Below, piece by piece: positions 1-6,990 of a DNA stretch of 64,000 nt. The DNA comes from Mucilaginibacter sp. SJ (GTDB taxonomy: Bacteria; Bacteroidota; Bacteroidia; Sphingobacteriales; Sphingobacteriaceae). A program made the position numbers and the translations under genes. The stretch covers positions 5,270,001-5,334,000 of the forward strand of contig NZ_CP118631.1 of assembly GCF_028993635.1 (NCBI RefSeq), read 5' to 3'. The stretch's first letter is position 1, and every line of letters starts with the position of its first letter. Below the pieces are notes generated by a model. That model was not told the DNA's origin, searched no databases, and worked only from the letters and a program-made list of their open reading frames with translations.

Positions 1-1
1 G

Positions 2-103
2 ATTTTGAACGTAGATGATATGACCGCTTTCCCAATGCGTAAGGAGTTTCCGCTGGAAGATCCTAACCGCGTTGACAAGAAGGATTTCTATTTCGGAAGA
101 TAA
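2..103 (+). CDS. nuoC: NADH-quinone oxidoreductase subunit C, 3' end only
   Basis: The window opens inside this gene. The last 33 codons read ...ILNVDDMTAFPMRKEFPLED and then PNRVDKKDFYFGR before TAA. The tail with the FPMRKEFPLEDP signature is characteristic of the 30-kDa subunit (NuoC), part of the peripheral arm of complex I that connects the Fe-S relay to the quinone site. It is followed 119 bases later by nuoD, the usual order. The 5' end, start codon and upstream nuoA/nuoB lie outside the window. Confidence 0.9.
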   Translation: MLNVDDMTAFPMRKEFPLEDPNRVDKKDFYFGR

Positions 104-222
104 TACATAGATAGAAACAAGAAATTGAGAATTAAGAACCCGGAAATAGAGAATTAAGAAGCAGAACAAGTCTTGATCTTGAATCTTGCCTTCCTGATTC
201 TTGACGCTAATTAACAATACTG
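104..222. repeat. nuoC-nuoD spacer with TCTTGA-type low-complexity repeats
   Basis: This is an unusually long spacer for a tight operon. It is built of degenerate words such as gaattaagaa (twice) and tcttgatcttgaatcttg. The same kind of words recurs at 34030-34150, so I read it as a copy of a dispersed, slowly degenerating intergenic repeat rather than a gene. No open frame or convincing promoter is visible. Confidence 0.5.
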
Positions 223-1434
223 ATGCAAAATCATCCTGTATATACAGATAACGATCCGCAAAACGAACTGTCAACCCTAAACCTGGGCCCAACGCACCCT
301 GCCACCCACGGTGTGTTTCAAAATGTGCTCCAGTTGGATGGTGAGCGTATCGTTAGTGGTGTATCAACCATTGGTTATATACACCGCGCATTTGAAAAAA
401 TTGCCGAGCACAGGCCGTTTTACCAGATAACCCCGCTTACCGACCGTTTAAACTACTGCTCATCGCCTATCAATAACATGGGCTGGCACATGACGGTTGA
501 AAAGCTTTTAAATATCCAAATTCCTAAGCGCGTTGATTACCTGCGTGTAATTGTAATGGAGCTTGCACGTATTTCAGATCATATTATTTGTAATGGTGTA
601 TTGGGCGTGGACACTGGTGCATTTACGGGCTTCCTGTATATGATGGAACACCGTGAAGCTATTTACGAAATATATGAAGAAGTTTGCGGTTCACGCCTTA
701 CGACCAACATTGGCCGTATCGGTGGTTTTGAGCGTAACTTCAATAGCCGTGCCTTTGATAAGCTGCGCGCGTTTTTAAAGAACTTTCCTAAAACCCTTAA
801 AGAGTTTGAAAGCTTGTTTAACCGCAACAGGATCTTCGTTGACCGTACCAGGGACGTAGCTGCTGTTAGCGCCGAAACTGCTTTGAGCTACAGCTGGACC
901 GGGCCGCTTTTACGTGCTGCCGGTGTTGATTACGATGTAAGGGCTATGAACCCATATTCATCATACGAAGACTTTGAATTTGAAGTTCCGGTAGGTGATA
1001 ATGGCGACGTTTACAACCGCTTTTTGGTTCGTAACGAGGAGATGTGGCAAAGCTTAAGGATCATTGAACAGGCTTTAGCCAAGCTTGATAAAGAACCAAG
1101 CGATATTTTCCACGCTGATGTACCTGAATTTTACCTGCCTCCCAAAGAGGAAGTATATAATAACATGGAAGCTTTGATCTATCACTTTAAAATTGTGATG
1201 GGCGAAATTCCAACCCCCAAAACCGAGGTTTATCATTCGGTTGAGGGAGCTAACGGCGAGCTGGGCTTTTACCTGGTTAATGATGGTGGCCGTTCGCCGT
1301 ACCGTTTGCATTTCCGCAGGCCAAGCTTCATCAATTACCAGATGTACGCGCCAATGAGCCGTGGTATGTTATTATCAGATGCTATTATTAACATGAGTAG
1401 TTTAAACGTTATAGCCGGAGAGTTAGATGCTTAG
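223..1434 (+). CDS. nuoD: NADH-quinone oxidoreductase subunit D (49-kDa subunit)
   Basis: NuoD lines the quinone-binding cavity of complex I together with NuoB and is descended from the large subunit of NiFe hydrogenases. The 403-residue length is normal for stand-alone NuoD. Recognisable family segments are LNLGPTHPATHGVFQ near the N-terminus, YIHRAFEKIAEHRPFYQ, the SRLTTNIGRIGGFERNF region and the C-terminal APMSRGMLLSDAIINMSSLNVIAGELDA, close to the usual VxGExDR-like ending. The ATG at 223 places the conserved LGPTHPATHG motif about 20 residues in, as expected. The gene overlaps the start of nuoE by 8 bases, which suggests translational coupling. Identification is secure. Confidence 0.97.
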   Translation: MQNHPVYTDNDPQNELSTLNLGPTHPATHGVFQNVLQLDGERIVSGVSTIGYIHRAFEKIAEHRPFYQITPLTDRLNYCSSPINNMGWHMTVEKLLNIQIPKRVDYLRVIVMELARISDHIICNGVLGVDTGAFTGFLYMMEHREAIYEIYEEVCGSRLTTNIGRIGGFERNFNSRAFDKLRAFLKNFPKTLKEFESLFNRNRIFVDRTRDVAAVSAETALSYSWTGPLLRAAGVDYDVRAMNPYSSYEDFEFEVPVGDNGDVYNRFLVRNEEMWQSLRIIEQALAKLDKEPSDIFHADVPEFYLPPKEEVYNNMEALIYHFKIVMGEIPTPKTEVYHSVEGANGELGFYLVNDGGRSPYRLHFRRPSFINYQMYAPMSRGMLLSDAIINMSSLNVIAGELDA

Positions 1435-1951
1435 AGTTGACGAAGCTCAGGAACCGGTTGAATTTTCGCCGGCACTGATCAGCAAATTTGATGAAATAGT
1501 TAGCCGTTATCCGCAGGGAAAGCAAAAATCGGGCTTACTGCCAATCCTTCACCTGGTACAGGCCGAATTTGGCTGGGTAAGCGCGCCCGCGATGGATAAG
1601 GTTGCCGAATATTTAAGCATCCTGCCTATTGAGGTATATGAGGTTGCTACATTTTATACCATGTACTTTTTACGCCCGCAGGGCAAGTACGTGCTGGAAG
1701 TTTGCCGCACAAGCGGTTGCTGCCTGGTAGGTGCCGAAAAGATCATGGATCATATAGAGGAAACCCTTGGTGTAAAAGAAGGTGAAGTTACTCCCGACGG
1801 CCTATTTAGCTGGAGAGGGGTAGAGTGCCTTGCCGCCTGCGGTTTTGGCCCCGTATTGCAAATTGGCCCTGAATACACTTTTTATGAAAACCTGACCAAC
1901 GAGTCGGTAGATAAATTGATCAGTGATTTAAAAGCGAAAGCTAAGAATTAA
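1427..1951 (+). CDS. nuoE: NADH-quinone oxidoreductase subunit E (24-kDa, 2Fe-2S)
   Basis: NuoE is a thioredoxin-fold subunit that carries the N1a 2Fe-2S cluster in the NADH-oxidising module. The four predicted ligands are visible: C93 and C98 in CRTSGCC, and C134 and C138 in ECLAACGFGP. The length of 174 residues is typical. The ATG at 1427 lies inside the end of nuoD (8-base overlap), and nuoF starts 3 bases after the stop, so nuoD, nuoE and nuoF form a tightly packed transcriptional block. Nothing unusual is seen. Confidence 0.97.
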   Translation: MLRVDEAQEPVEFSPALISKFDEIVSRYPQGKQKSGLLPILHLVQAEFGWVSAPAMDKVAEYLSILPIEVYEVATFYTMYFLRPQGKYVLEVCRTSGCCLVGAEKIMDHIEETLGVKEGEVTPDGLFSWRGVECLAACGFGPVLQIGPEYTFYENLTNESVDKLISDLKAKAKN

Positions 1952-1954
1952 GTT

Positions 1955-3319
1955 ATGGGACGGAAATTACTTTTAGAACATATAAACGTACCCGGCATCA
2001 ATACATTTGATGTTTACCGTTCAAAAGGTGGCTATGCTTCTGTTGAGAAAGCATTGAAAACCATGTCGCCTGAAGAGATCGTTGAGGAGGTTAAAAAATC
2101 GGGCTTACGCGGTCGTGGCGGTGCGGGTTTCCCCACCGGTATGAAATGGAGCTTTTTGGCTAAGCCCGAAGGCGTTGCGCGTTACCTGGTTTGTAATGGT
2201 GACGAATCGGAGCCCGGCACTTTTAAAGACCGCTACCTGATGACTTATATCCCTCACCTATTAATTGAGGGCATGATCGTATCGAGCTTCGCGCTTGGTG
2301 CAAATACATCATACATTTACCTGCGCGGTGAAATGATGCCGCAGGTAAGGATCCTGGAAAAAGCTATCGCGGAAGCAAAAGCAAAGGGCTTTTTAGGTAA
2401 AAACATATTAGGTACCGGTTATGATCTTGAACTTTATGTTCAGCCAGGCGGTGGTGCTTATATCTGCGGTGAGGAAACCGCATTGCTGGAGTCATTGGAA
2501 GGTAAACGTGGTAACCCACGCATCAAACCTCCGTTCCCGGCTATTGCGGGTTTGTATGGCTGCCCTACCGTTGTAAACAACGTTGAATCAATTGCAGCTG
2601 TTGTACCTATTATTAACGAAGGTGGCGACGAATATGCTAAAATAGGTATCGGTCGTAGTACAGGTACCAAATTGATCTCTGCAGGTGGTAACCTGAAAAA
2701 GCCGGGTGTTTATGAAATTGAACTCGGTGTACCTGTTGAAGAATTTATATATTCTGATGAGTATTGCGGTGGTATCGCCAATGGCAAACGTTTAAAAGCG
2801 GTTGTTGCGGGTGGTTCATCAGTACCAATTTTACCGGCTAACCTGATCCTGAAAACCATCAATAATGAAGCCCGCCTGATGAGCTACGAATCATTATCAG
2901 ATGGTGGTTTCGTAAGCGGTACCATGTTAGGTTCGGGCGGCTTCATCGCTTATGATGAAGATGCTTGTATCGTACGTAATACCTGGAACTTTGCCCGTTT
3001 CTATCACCACGAGAGTTGCGGACAATGTTCGCCTTGCCGTGAAGGTACCGGCTGGATGGAGAAGGTATTACATCGTCTGGAATATGGCCATGGCAAAATG
3101 AGCGACATGGACCTGTTGGTAGATGTATCTAAAAAAATAGAAGGAAATACCATTTGTCCGCTGGGTGACGCGGCAGCATGGCCTGTGGCCAGTGCTATTC
3201 GCCATTTCAGGGATGAATTTGAGTGGCATGTAACTAACGCGAGCGAAGCAACTTCCAGAAACTACGGTTTGGCACATTACGCTGATCCGTTGAAAGTTGT
3301 AGAGACAAGCCCCCTCTAA
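1955..3319 (+). CDS. nuoF: NADH-quinone oxidoreductase subunit F (51-kDa, FMN, 4Fe-4S)
   Basis: NuoF binds NADH and FMN and passes electrons to cluster N3. Visible motifs are the glycine-rich RGRGGAGFPTG (about 52-62), the nucleotide-binding GAYICGEETALLES (about 167-180), and the 4Fe-4S ligands C355, C358 and C361 in SCGQCSPCREGT with C401 in TICPLG. The 454-residue length is normal. The extreme 3' end is odd: the last codons (S-P-L) and the TAA stop at 3317-3319 lie inside the dispersed palindromic repeat that begins at about 3307, so the C-terminus has been re-formed by that repeat. Confidence 0.97.
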   Translation: MGRKLLLEHINVPGINTFDVYRSKGGYASVEKALKTMSPEEIVEEVKKSGLRGRGGAGFPTGMKWSFLAKPEGVARYLVCNGDESEPGTFKDRYLMTYIPHLLIEGMIVSSFALGANTSYIYLRGEMMPQVRILEKAIAEAKAKGFLGKNILGTGYDLELYVQPGGGAYICGEETALLESLEGKRGNPRIKPPFPAIAGLYGCPTVVNNVESIAAVVPIINEGGDEYAKIGIGRSTGTKLISAGGNLKKPGVYEIELGVPVEEFIYSDEYCGGIANGKRLKAVVAGGSSVPILPANLILKTINNEARLMSYESLSDGGFVSGTMLGSGGFIAYDEDACIVRNTWNFARFYHHESCGQCSPCREGTGWMEKVLHRLEYGHGKMSDMDLLVDVSKKIEGNTICPLGDAAAWPVASAIRHFRDEFEWHVTNASEATSRNYGLAHYADPLKVVETSPL

Positions 3320-3396
3320 ATCTCCCCCGGTAGGGGAGACTTTAAAAATAAGGCTTTGCTAAAGCCCTCCCTTTTGGGGAGGGTTTGGGCGGGACC
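3307..3396. repeat. Bipartite palindromic repeat, copy A (nuoF-nuoG)
   Basis: The left half reads aagccccctctaaatctccc and then a CCGGTAGGGGAG hairpin with a GACTTT tail. After a short spacer the right half reads aaagccctcccttttgggga and then gggtttgggcggg. Each half is a small hairpin, and the outer ends are imperfect inverted repeats of one another, so the whole can fold as one long structure. A second full copy lies at 31454-31575 and a left-half copy at 58466-58504. It overlaps the nuoF stop codon. It resembles REP/BIME or MITE-type elements; I infer that class from structure only. Confidence 0.8.
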
Positions 3397-3414
3397 AATA
3401 ACGTTTATTATTAA

Positions 3415-4410
3415 ATGTCAATGAAAGTAACAATAGACGGAATAACCGTTGATGTAGAACCCGGAACAAGCATCCTGAATGCCGCAAGGCAAATAGGGGG
3501 CGATATTGTTCCGCCTGCTATGTGCTATTACTCTAAGCTGGCTGGCAGTGGCGGTAAATGCCGTACCTGTTTGGTTAAGGTTACCAAAGGATCTGAAAAG
3601 GATCCGCGCCCAATGCCTAAGCTGGTGGCTTCATGCCGTACCGGTGTTATGGACGGGATGGAGGTACAAAATATCACTTCGCCAGAGGTTATTGAAGCCC
3701 GTAAAGGCGTGGTAGAAATGCTGCTGATCAACCACCCGCTTGATTGCCCCGTATGCGACCAGGCCGGCGAATGTCACCTGCAGGACCTGGGCTTTGAGCA
3801 TGGAGCAGCTAAAACGCGCTATGAATTTGACCGCCGTACATTTGAAAAGATCGATATAGGCGATAAGATCCAGCTACACATGACCCGTTGCATCCTTTGC
3901 TACCGTTGTGTGTTCACTGCCGATCAGATCACCAATACCCGTTTACATGGCATCCTGAACAGAGGCGATCATTCAGAAATCTCTACATACATCAGCAAAG
4001 CGGTTGATAACGATTTTTCTGGTAACGTGATTGACGTTTGCCCTGTAGGTGCATTAACTGATAAAACTTTCCGCTTTAAAAACCGTGTTTGGTTCACCAA
4101 GCCTGTTGAAGCACACCGCGATTGCGATAAATGCTGTGGTAAAGTGACACTTTGGTATAAAGGCGAAGATGTGATCAGGGTAACCGGTAGAAAAGATGTT
4201 TATGGTGAGGTTGAGGAATTTATCTGCAATACCTGCCGTTTCGACAAAAAGAAAACTGCCGATTGGGTTATTGAAGGTCCGCGTAAGGTATCGCATCAAT
4301 CGGTGATTAGCGCTAATCATTACGAGTTTACACCGCTGCCGGTTGTTAAAACCAACCCGGTATTGATGGAAGCCAATAAAGAACAATTTGAAAGGGAGAC
4401 CCGCTTATAA
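3415..4410 (+). CDS. nuoG: NADH-quinone oxidoreductase subunit G, short form
   Basis: This subunit carries much of the Fe-S wire of complex I. Only the N-terminal cluster-binding part is present. The 2Fe-2S ligands are C37, C49, C52 and C74. The His-Cys 4Fe-4S set is H107, C111, C114 and C120. The next 4Fe-4S set is C159, C162, C165 and C209. Five further cysteines (237, 240, 241, 271, 274) sit where a further cluster-type domain would begin. At 331 residues it lacks the large molybdopterin-oxidoreductase-like domain of E. coli NuoG (about 900 residues). The short form is, to my knowledge, usual in Bacteroidota, so I do not call it truncated. An ATG at 3421 is an alternative start. The stop overlaps the nuoH ATG by one base. 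Confidence 0.93.
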   Translation: MSMKVTIDGITVDVEPGTSILNAARQIGGDIVPPAMCYYSKLAGSGGKCRTCLVKVTKGSEKDPRPMPKLVASCRTGVMDGMEVQNITSPEVIEARKGVVEMLLINHPLDCPVCDQAGECHLQDLGFEHGAAKTRYEFDRRTFEKIDIGDKIQLHMTRCILCYRCVFTADQITNTRLHGILNRGDHSEISTYISKAVDNDFSGNVIDVCPVGALTDKTFRFKNRVWFTKPVEAHRDCDKCCGKVTLWYKGEDVIRVTGRKDVYGEVEEFICNTCRFDKKKTADWVIEGPRKVSHQSVISANHYEFTPLPVVKTNPVLMEANKEQFERETRL

Positions 4411-5453
4411 TGGAAACTACCGATTTAATATTCAGGATCGTACTGATCGTTGTGATTTTCGCTATCAGCCTGGTCGTGGCTATGTATTCAACCTATGCCG
4501 AACGTAAAGTTGCTGCATTTTTCCAGGATAGGATAGGCCCTAACCGTGCAGGCCCATGGGGTATTTTACAACCCCTTGCCGATGGTGGCAAGATGTTTTT
4601 GAAAGAAGAGATCATCCCTACCAATGCAACTGGCTTTCTGTTCATCGTGGGCCCTTCACTGGCTATTTTAACTGCTTGCATCGGTTCGGCTGTTATTCCA
4701 TGGGGATCAGCAATCACGATCGGCGGTCATACTTTTGATTTACAGGTTACCGATATCAACGTAGGTGTACTTTACATTTTTGGTGTGGTATCATTAGGCG
4801 TTTATGGTATCATGATTGGTGGCTGGGCATCAAACAATAAATACTCATTGTTAGGTGCTATCCGTGCGGCATCACAAAATATCAGTTACGAAATTTCGAT
4901 GGGTTTATCCATCATCGCATTATTGATGCTGACCGGTACTTTAAGTCTTAAAGAAATTGCGGAGCAACAACATGGTTTTCATTGGAACGTTTGGAGACAG
5001 CCACTTGGGTTTATCCTGTTCCTGGTTTGTGCATTTGCCGAAACCAACCGTTCACCTTTCGATTTGCCTGAGTGCGAAACCGAGCTTGTAGGTGGTTATC
5101 ATACTGAATACTCCTCAATGAAATTAGGTTTTTACCTGTTTGCTGAGTATATCAACATGTTTATCTCATCGGCAGTAATGGCTACCCTCTACTGGGGCGG
5201 CTATAACTATCCGGGTATGGACTGGGTAGCTGCACATGCTGGCCCAACTATTGCGCCACTTATTGGTGTTGTTGTATTATTTGGTAAGATCTTCTTCTCT
5301 ATCTTCTTCTTCATGTGGGTACGCTGGACAATCCCGCGTTTCCGTTATGACCAGTTGATGGACCTTGGCTGGAAAATATTAATACCCCTGGCTATTGCCA
5401 ATATAGTGCTTACCGGTGTGGGCAGCACGTTACTTACACACTTTGGATATTAA
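4410..5453 (+). CDS. nuoH: NADH-quinone oxidoreductase subunit H
   Basis: NuoH is the membrane subunit that joins the peripheral arm to the proton-pumping arm and helps form the quinone tunnel. The protein (347 residues) is strongly hydrophobic with about eight membrane segments. Typical family stretches are TYAERKVAAFFQDRIGPNRAGPWGILQPLADGGK near residues 28-61 and the loop ETNRSPFDLPECETELVGGYHTEYSSM, rich in acidic residues and facing the quinone site. It begins one base inside nuoG and is followed 4 bases later by nuoI, so it is part of the same operon block. Confidence 0.97.
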   Translation: METTDLIFRIVLIVVIFAISLVVAMYSTYAERKVAAFFQDRIGPNRAGPWGILQPLADGGKMFLKEEIIPTNATGFLFIVGPSLAILTACIGSAVIPWGSAITIGGHTFDLQVTDINVGVLYIFGVVSLGVYGIMIGGWASNNKYSLLGAIRAASQNISYEISMGLSIIALLMLTGTLSLKEIAEQQHGFHWNVWRQPLGFILFLVCAFAETNRSPFDLPECETELVGGYHTEYSSMKLGFYLFAEYINMFISSAVMATLYWGGYNYPGMDWVAAHAGPTIAPLIGVVVLFGKIFFSIFFFMWVRWTIPRFRYDQLMDLGWKILIPLAIANIVLTGVGSTLLTHFGY

Positions 5454-5457
5454 TCAA

Positions 5458-5955
5458 ATGGAATCATTAAGCAATAAACGAAAAGTACTGGAAGTTAAGC
5501 CACTCAATTTTTTAGAGCGTGCTTACCTGCCGGCCATTGTGGGCGGTTTATCCACCACGATGAAACACTTTTTCAAAAAGCCGGTAACTATTAGTTATCC
5601 TGAAGAAAAGCGTGAGTTTTCAGAGAATTTCCGTGGCATGCACTCACTTAAACGTGATGAGGATGGCAGGGAGCGATGCACCGCCTGTGGCCTTTGCGCA
5701 TTATCATGCCCGGCAGAAGCTATTACCATGACAGCTGCCGAACGCCAGAAAGGCGAGGAGCACCTGTATCGTGAAGAGAAATACGCTGCTGTTTATGAAA
5801 TCAACATGCTGCGCTGCATTTTTTGTGGTTTATGCGAAGAGGCCTGCCCTAAAGAAGCTATTTATCTTGACGGTGATATCGTACCTGCCGACTACTTAAG
5901 GAAGGATTTTATTTACGGTAAAGACAAATTAGTAGAAGCACCCTTAAATCAATAA
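5458..5955 (+). CDS. nuoI: NADH-quinone oxidoreductase subunit I (two 4Fe-4S clusters)
   Basis: NuoI is the ferredoxin-like subunit that carries clusters N6a and N6b and feeds electrons toward the terminal cluster in NuoB. Two complete CxxCxxCxxxCP motifs are visible: CTACGLCALSCP (C74, C77, C80, C84) and CIFCGLCEEACP (C120, C123, C126, C130). I start it at the ATG at 5458, giving 165 residues, because the longer frame from 5416 would overlap nuoH by 38 bases and adds a non-conserved N-terminus. The start lies 4 bases after nuoH. Confidence 0.95.
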   Translation: MESLSNKRKVLEVKPLNFLERAYLPAIVGGLSTTMKHFFKKPVTISYPEEKREFSENFRGMHSLKRDEDGRERCTACGLCALSCPAEAITMTAAERQKGEEHLYREEKYAAVYEINMLRCIFCGLCEEACPKEAIYLDGDIVPADYLRKDFIYGKDKLVEAPLNQ

Positions 5956-5965
5956 AGAAGTTTTA

Positions 5966-5996
5966 TACCTTTGCCCTGCCTAAAAGGGTAAAGGTA
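5966..5996 (+). promoter_or_regulatory. Hairpin with TACCTTTG box between nuoI and nuoJ
   Basis: An 11-bp stem (TACCTTTGCCC paired with GGGTAAAGGTA, one G-U) with a 9-base loop is followed by TTTTG. It could act as an attenuator or weak terminator inside the operon. The left arm also matches the Bacteroidota -7 consensus TAnnTTTG at 5966-5973, so it may be an internal promoter instead; no clear TTG box lies at the expected distance upstream. It sits in a 57-base spacer 17 bases before nuoJ. Confidence 0.45.
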
Positions 5997-6012
5997 TTTT
6001 GTAAATAAAAAC

Positions 6013-6516
6013 ATGAGTACATTTTACTTCATCGCATTTTTGTCCATATTCTTTTCGATATTGGTAATCTCGGCCAAAAATCCGGTACATAGTATCCTTT
6101 ATCTGATCCTTACCTTTTTTACTTTCACCATCCACTACATTTTGCTTAACGCTCAATTTTTGGCGATTGTAAACTTCATCGTGTACATGGGCGCTATATT
6201 GGTATTATTCCTGTATACTTTGATGCTCATCAATCTTAATAAGGAGTCGGAGCCTGTAAAGCCTTTCATGGTTAAAATAGCGGGTGTTTTTGGCGGCGGC
6301 ATCTTAGCTGTAGCTGTTGCATCTTCACTTAAACTGATGGGCGCATCAAACCCGGTATTGTTGCAAAACCCTGATCTGGGCCTTGTAAAAAACTTAGGTA
6401 AAGTATTGTTCAACGAATTTTTATTGCCTTTTGAAGTGTCGTCGGTATTGTTGTTATCAGCAATGGTAGGCGCGGTATTATTGGCCACTAAAGAAAAAGA
6501 ACCTAAAGCAGCATAA
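6013..6516 (+). CDS. nuoJ: NADH-quinone oxidoreductase subunit J
   Basis: NuoJ is a small membrane subunit of the proton-pumping arm next to NuoH and NuoK. The 167-residue protein has about five hydrophobic segments, with the family-typical AKNPVHSILYLILTFF and NFIVYMGAILVLFLYTLMLINL stretches, the latter corresponding to the conserved third helix. Its stop overlaps the nuoK start by one base. It follows nuoI after a 57-base spacer that holds a hairpin, the only interruption in the I-J-K stretch. Confidence 0.95.
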   Translation: MSTFYFIAFLSIFFSILVISAKNPVHSILYLILTFFTFTIHYILLNAQFLAIVNFIVYMGAILVLFLYTLMLINLNKESEPVKPFMVKIAGVFGGGILAVAVASSLKLMGASNPVLLQNPDLGLVKNLGKVLFNEFLLPFEVSSVLLLSAMVGAVLLATKEKEPKAA

Positions 6517-6845
6517 TGGAAAGTTTAACAAATACTATGCACGCCGTGCCGCTTAATCATTACATATTGTTAAGCACAATCATTTTTGCTATAGGCGTAA
6601 TGGGCGTATTGATCCGCCGTAATGCTATCGTGATCTTCATGTCGGTTGAGTTAATGCTTAACTCGGTTAACCTTTTGCTTACCGCGTTTTCGGTATACAG
6701 GGGTGATGCAACCGGGCAGGTGTTTGTGTTTTTTATCATGGCGCTGGCCGCTGCTGAAGTTGCAGTGGGTTTGGCTATCATCGTGATGATCTATCGTAAC
6801 ACCAATTCAATTGATATCAACGTACTGAACAGGTTGAAGTGGTAA
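6516..6845 (+). CDS. nuoK: NADH-quinone oxidoreductase subunit K
   Basis: NuoK is an MrpC-like three-helix subunit with membrane glutamates in the proton path. Here the helices are around HYILLSTIIFAIGVMGVL, IVIFMSVELMLNSVNLLL and FFIMALAAAEVAVGLAIIV. The second-helix SVELMLNSVNL motif carries the conserved glutamate, and AAAEVAVGLAI carries the third-helix one. The length is 109 residues. The ATG at 6516 overlaps the nuoJ stop; the in-frame ATG at 6537 would give a protein nearer the usual 100 residues and cannot be excluded. Confidence 0.95.
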   Translation: MESLTNTMHAVPLNHYILLSTIIFAIGVMGVLIRRNAIVIFMSVELMLNSVNLLLTAFSVYRGDATGQVFVFFIMALAAAEVAVGLAIIVMIYRNTNSIDINVLNRLKW

Positions 6846-6990
6846 TAGTTATTTCGGATTTCGAAGTTTCGATTTCGGATTTGTAATAGCTAATCAGTAA
6901 TAAAACAAGCGTTGTTGCTCTCTTTTCCCGCAACAGTGATTAGATAATTAAAAACGTATAACGTAACACGTAAAACGTACAACATCGAAC
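6846..6990. repeat. nuoK-nuoL spacer made of degenerate repeats
   Basis: This 145-base spacer holds three repeat-like blocks. At about 6850-6883 are TTTCGGATTTCGAA words that also occur, in complementary form, at about 43380-43425 and 57340-57378. A small hairpin follows with arms gttgttgc and gcaacag near 6912-6940. At about 6950-6985 is a run of near-identical ACGTA/AACGTA units directly before the nuoL ATG. No gene is seen. Confidence 0.5.

Noticed and set aside
5416..5457. Longer nuoI frame starting at 5416
   Set aside because: It overlaps the nuoH end by 38 bases and adds 14 non-conserved residues; the ATG at 5458 fits the family.
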